The notes under the pieces were generated by a model. That model saw only the letters and a program-made list of their open reading frames with translations, did not search any database and was not told the DNA's origin. DNA of 64,000 nt, taken from assembly GCF_003240585.1 (NCBI RefSeq), contig NZ_PCDP01000040.1, forward strand, positions 215,472 through 279,471. The letters are read 5' to 3'. This stretch comes from Arminella tubonensis (GTDB taxonomy: Bacteria > Pseudomonadota > Alphaproteobacteria > Rhizobiales > Rhizobiaceae). Below, one piece after another: positions 62,211-64,000 of the stretch. The translations under genes and the position numbers were made by a program. Position 1 is the first letter of the stretch. Every line of letters starts with the position of its first letter.

Positions 62211-63880
62211 TGTGGCGGGGAAGTTGGAATGTCCGCCGTTGTGCAAAGTAGAAATGTCACTTTGGGCGCGTCTTCGGCCATTTAGAAATGCGACACTCGA
62301 GATGTCCACTTGCACTGAGGCAAGCCCCCGACCGGACCGGCTAGGCCGGGTTGCAAGGGAAGGGAGGGGGCGGGTGAGACGCACCAACCGGCTTTAGCTT
62401 TGACAGTTGGAGCAGCCAGTCATTCCGCCGCATCGAGGTCAGAGAGCACGGGTCGCCGTCGGGCAATGACGGCGGGGCCGTTCATGAAATCCGTCTGCCG
62501 ACCCGGCTTGCGGCCACGGGGTTTGTAGCCAATCTTCTCGCTGTTGGTCTTCACCTTCGGCGTTGGTCGCTGATCCTGACGCTCCTTGATATAGGCAAGA
62601 ACGTCGCCGAGCCGCTTGTTCTCGGTGATCGCCGCATGCGTCACCCGCTGGTCCTTGTCGAACACCGTGTAGGGCAAGGAATGCCCCTTCCAGCGCACGT
62701 CCAGCCGACCATCCGCATAGGCATAGGTCTCGACATATCGACCAACCAACCCGCGCGTCACATCGCTCTCCTCCAGCATGATCCGCTGACGCTCGAACGA
62801 AAACGTCAGCTGCGCTCCGACATAGCGTTGCTCGCGTTTACACAGGATCTCGGCCAACCGATCCGGCGCCAGATTCATTGGTCGGTGCAGGTCATCGGAC
62901 CGGGCAGGGACAATCGCAAACCGTACATTGTAGTGCTTCATGAAGCCCGGCAGAAACGCATTGCCCGCCTCCATATCGCAGATGCCCGCCAGCCTTAATT
63001 CCTTGACCAGGCGATCCTGCAATGTCCGGTTCATCCGCTCGACGCGCCCTTTGGCCTGGCTGGAATTTGCGCAAAGAATCTCGACGTTTAGCTCACAAAG
63101 TGCCCGACCGAACTGGGTCATGCCCTGGCCGCCCTTGGCCTCCTTCTTCGCCACCCGGAATACCGAATGCTTGTCGGAATAAAAGGCAATCGGCGCACCG
63201 TGATCGTGCAGATAAAGCTCCAGTGCCTCAAAATAGCTGAAAGCGCTTTCCGAGCGTACAAAGCGCAACTGCATCAATTTGCCGGTGGCATCGTCAACGA
63301 AAACTAGCAGCGAGCAGGGATCGCCACGATCCTCGAACCAGCGATGCTCCGACCCGTCGATCTGCACCAGCTCGCCATAAGCTTCGCGTCGCAGCCGCGG
63401 CTGATGAAACGTTCGGCGCTGCTTGCGCGACAGCCAAAGTCCGGCGTCCACCATCCAACTGCGCAACGTCTCGCGCGACACCCGCAATCCATCGCGCTCA
63501 CCAAGCTTCTCGGCTGCCAAGGTTGGACCGAAATCCGCATAGCGTTCTCGGACGATCGCAACAGCATAATCACGAACCCCATCGCTCATCCTGTTGTTCG
63601 ATGGTCGGCCGATCGCCTTGTGCCGGATCGATGCCGCACCATTCGTCCTGATCCGCGCCAGCAGACGACGAACTTGGCGCTCACTTAGATCGAGCACATG
63701 CGCCGCCGACACTATGGTCATGCGGCCGGCGATTACTTCCGACAAGATCTCGATCCGCTGCAGGTCGCGCTCGCTCATCGCAATCAGTCCCATCCGCAAT
63801 CTCCCTGGCGTCAGTCAGACCCGGGGAGTGTGACATTCCAACTTTGCAGAAACAGGACACTTTAACTTTGCGGTGTGAGT
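62211..63880 (-). mobile_element. ISNCY-family insertion sequence (approximate ends)
   Basis: This element of about 1.67 kb carries one transposase gene on the minus strand. The left end (62221-62260) and the reverse complement of the right end (about 63830-63870) share a pattern: AAGTT, then a GAATGTCC-like segment, then TGCAAAGTNGAAATGTCAC. The exact outermost bases and any target duplication could not be fixed. The sequence 62261-62419 between left end and transposase is GC-rich and non-coding. Confidence 0.75.
62420..63799 (-). CDS. ISNCY-type DDE transposase
   Basis: This 459-residue protein has an N-terminal helix-turn-helix (about 20-60, VLDLSERQVRRLLARI) and an integrase-type catalytic core with Asp148 (VQIDGSEH), Asp209 (FYSDKHS) and Glu254 (GRVERMNRTL). 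A basic C-terminal segment (KPRGRKPGRQTD) follows. It is full length with no frameshift, so it could be active. Met 63778 (MSERDLQRIE) is an alternative start. Confidence 0.92.
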   Translation of the reverse strand: MRMGLIAMSERDLQRIEILSEVIAGRMTIVSAAHVLDLSERQVRRLLARIRTNGAASIRHKAIGRPSNNRMSDGVRDYAVAIVRERYADFGPTLAAEKLGERDGLRVSRETLRSWMVDAGLWLSRKQRRTFHQPRLRREAYGELVQIDGSEHRWFEDRGDPCSLLVFVDDATGKLMQLRFVRSESAFSYFEALELYLHDHGAPIAFYSDKHSVFRVAKKEAKGGQGMTQFGRALCELNVEILCANSSQAKGRVERMNRTLQDRLVKELRLAGICDMEAGNAFLPGFMKHYNVRFAIVPARSDDLHRPMNLAPDRLAEILCKREQRYVGAQLTFSFERQRIMLEESDVTRGLVGRYVETYAYADGRLDVRWKGHSLPYTVFDKDQRVTHAAITENKRLGDVLAYIKERQDQRPTPKVKTNSEKIGYKPRGRKPGRQTDFMNGPAVIARRRPVLSDLDAAE

Positions 63881-63914
63881 TCATGGCGAACCGCGACCTG
63901 CGGGCTCTGGGAGG

Positions 63915-64000
63915 CTAACCGGTACGCCTGATCTGCGCGAGGAGTTTCTGGCGGAAGACTTCGGCGGGTGTCTTGTAGCCGAGGCATTTGCGCGGTGTTG
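63915..64000 (-). CDS. IS30-type transposase, C-terminal fragment cut by the window edge
   Basis: The minus strand reads TPRKCLGYKTPAEVFRQ and ends QIRRTG before the stop at 63915-63917. The RKCLGYKTPAEVF segment is the conserved C-terminal end of IS30-family transposases. The rest of the gene lies beyond 64000. The ISNCY element begins about 35 bases after its stop codon. Confidence 0.75.
   Translation of the reverse strand, partial: TPRKCLGYKTPAEVFRQKLLAQIRRTG

Overview
The window is a stretch of alphaproteobacterial chromosome, most likely Rhizobium or a close member of the Rhizobiaceae. The case rests on a one-step phosphatidylcholine synthase, a glnB-glnA pair behind a sigma-54 promoter, a GTTC-N7-GTTC type LexA box between uvrA and ssb, an IalB-family protein, the duplicated BMP-type and galactofuranose-type ABC importers, GC-rich codon use and a rhizobial intergenic palindrome family. 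No taxonomic search could be run.

Layout. 1-2340: 3' part of ferredoxin-NADP reductase, then a GntR/FCD regulator divergent from a DapA-family lyase, with a 12-bp inverted operator pair between them. 2364-9591: small membrane proteins, a DMT exporter, a four-carbon acid-sugar kinase/PdxA2 pair, an iron permease family protein, several small orphan genes and a GT25 glycosyltransferase. 9873-13060: tRNA-Lys, ccdA, a UbiH-like hydroxylase, pcs. 13175-17947: a complete BMP-type (probably nucleoside) ABC importer. 18096-23449: a complete ytfQ-ytfR-ytfT-yjfF-like (galactofuranose-type) importer with an FCD regulator at its end. 23550-26855: glmU-glmS, which make UDP-GlcNAc precursors.

27031-33830: DUF502 protein, recG, sdhE, mfd. 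33843-37807: FrnE-like thioredoxin-fold protein, an orphan family-5 solute-binding protein, an IalB protein, hspQ. 37966-39849: glnA and glnB with the sigma-54 promoter. 40109-46862: nnr, DUF72, uvrA, ssb (shared SOS box), marC. 47088-55341: gyrA, three tiny membrane proteins, coaD, two tandem cyclophilins, queA-tgt and a DUF4864 protein. 55409-61133: a stand-alone FabF-like synthase, an HxlR regulator with a palindromic operator, and a two-gene heterodimeric ABC exporter. 61381-62079: a secreted PAP2-type acid phosphatase. 62211-64000: an ISNCY-type insertion sequence lying directly against the 3' end of an IS30-type transposase.

Most of the window is core or common accessory rhizobial chromosome. 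I do not see a clearly new defence or biosynthetic system. The most informative signals are regulatory (GntR operator pair, HxlR operator, LexA and sigma-54 sites, paired palindromes upstream of the acid-sugar kinase) and structural (missing zinc ligands in Tgt and UvrA, matched degeneracy in the heterodimeric exporter, iterated motifs at the IS end, and four tiny membrane proteins, of which one at 8235-8375 is short enough to be missed easily).
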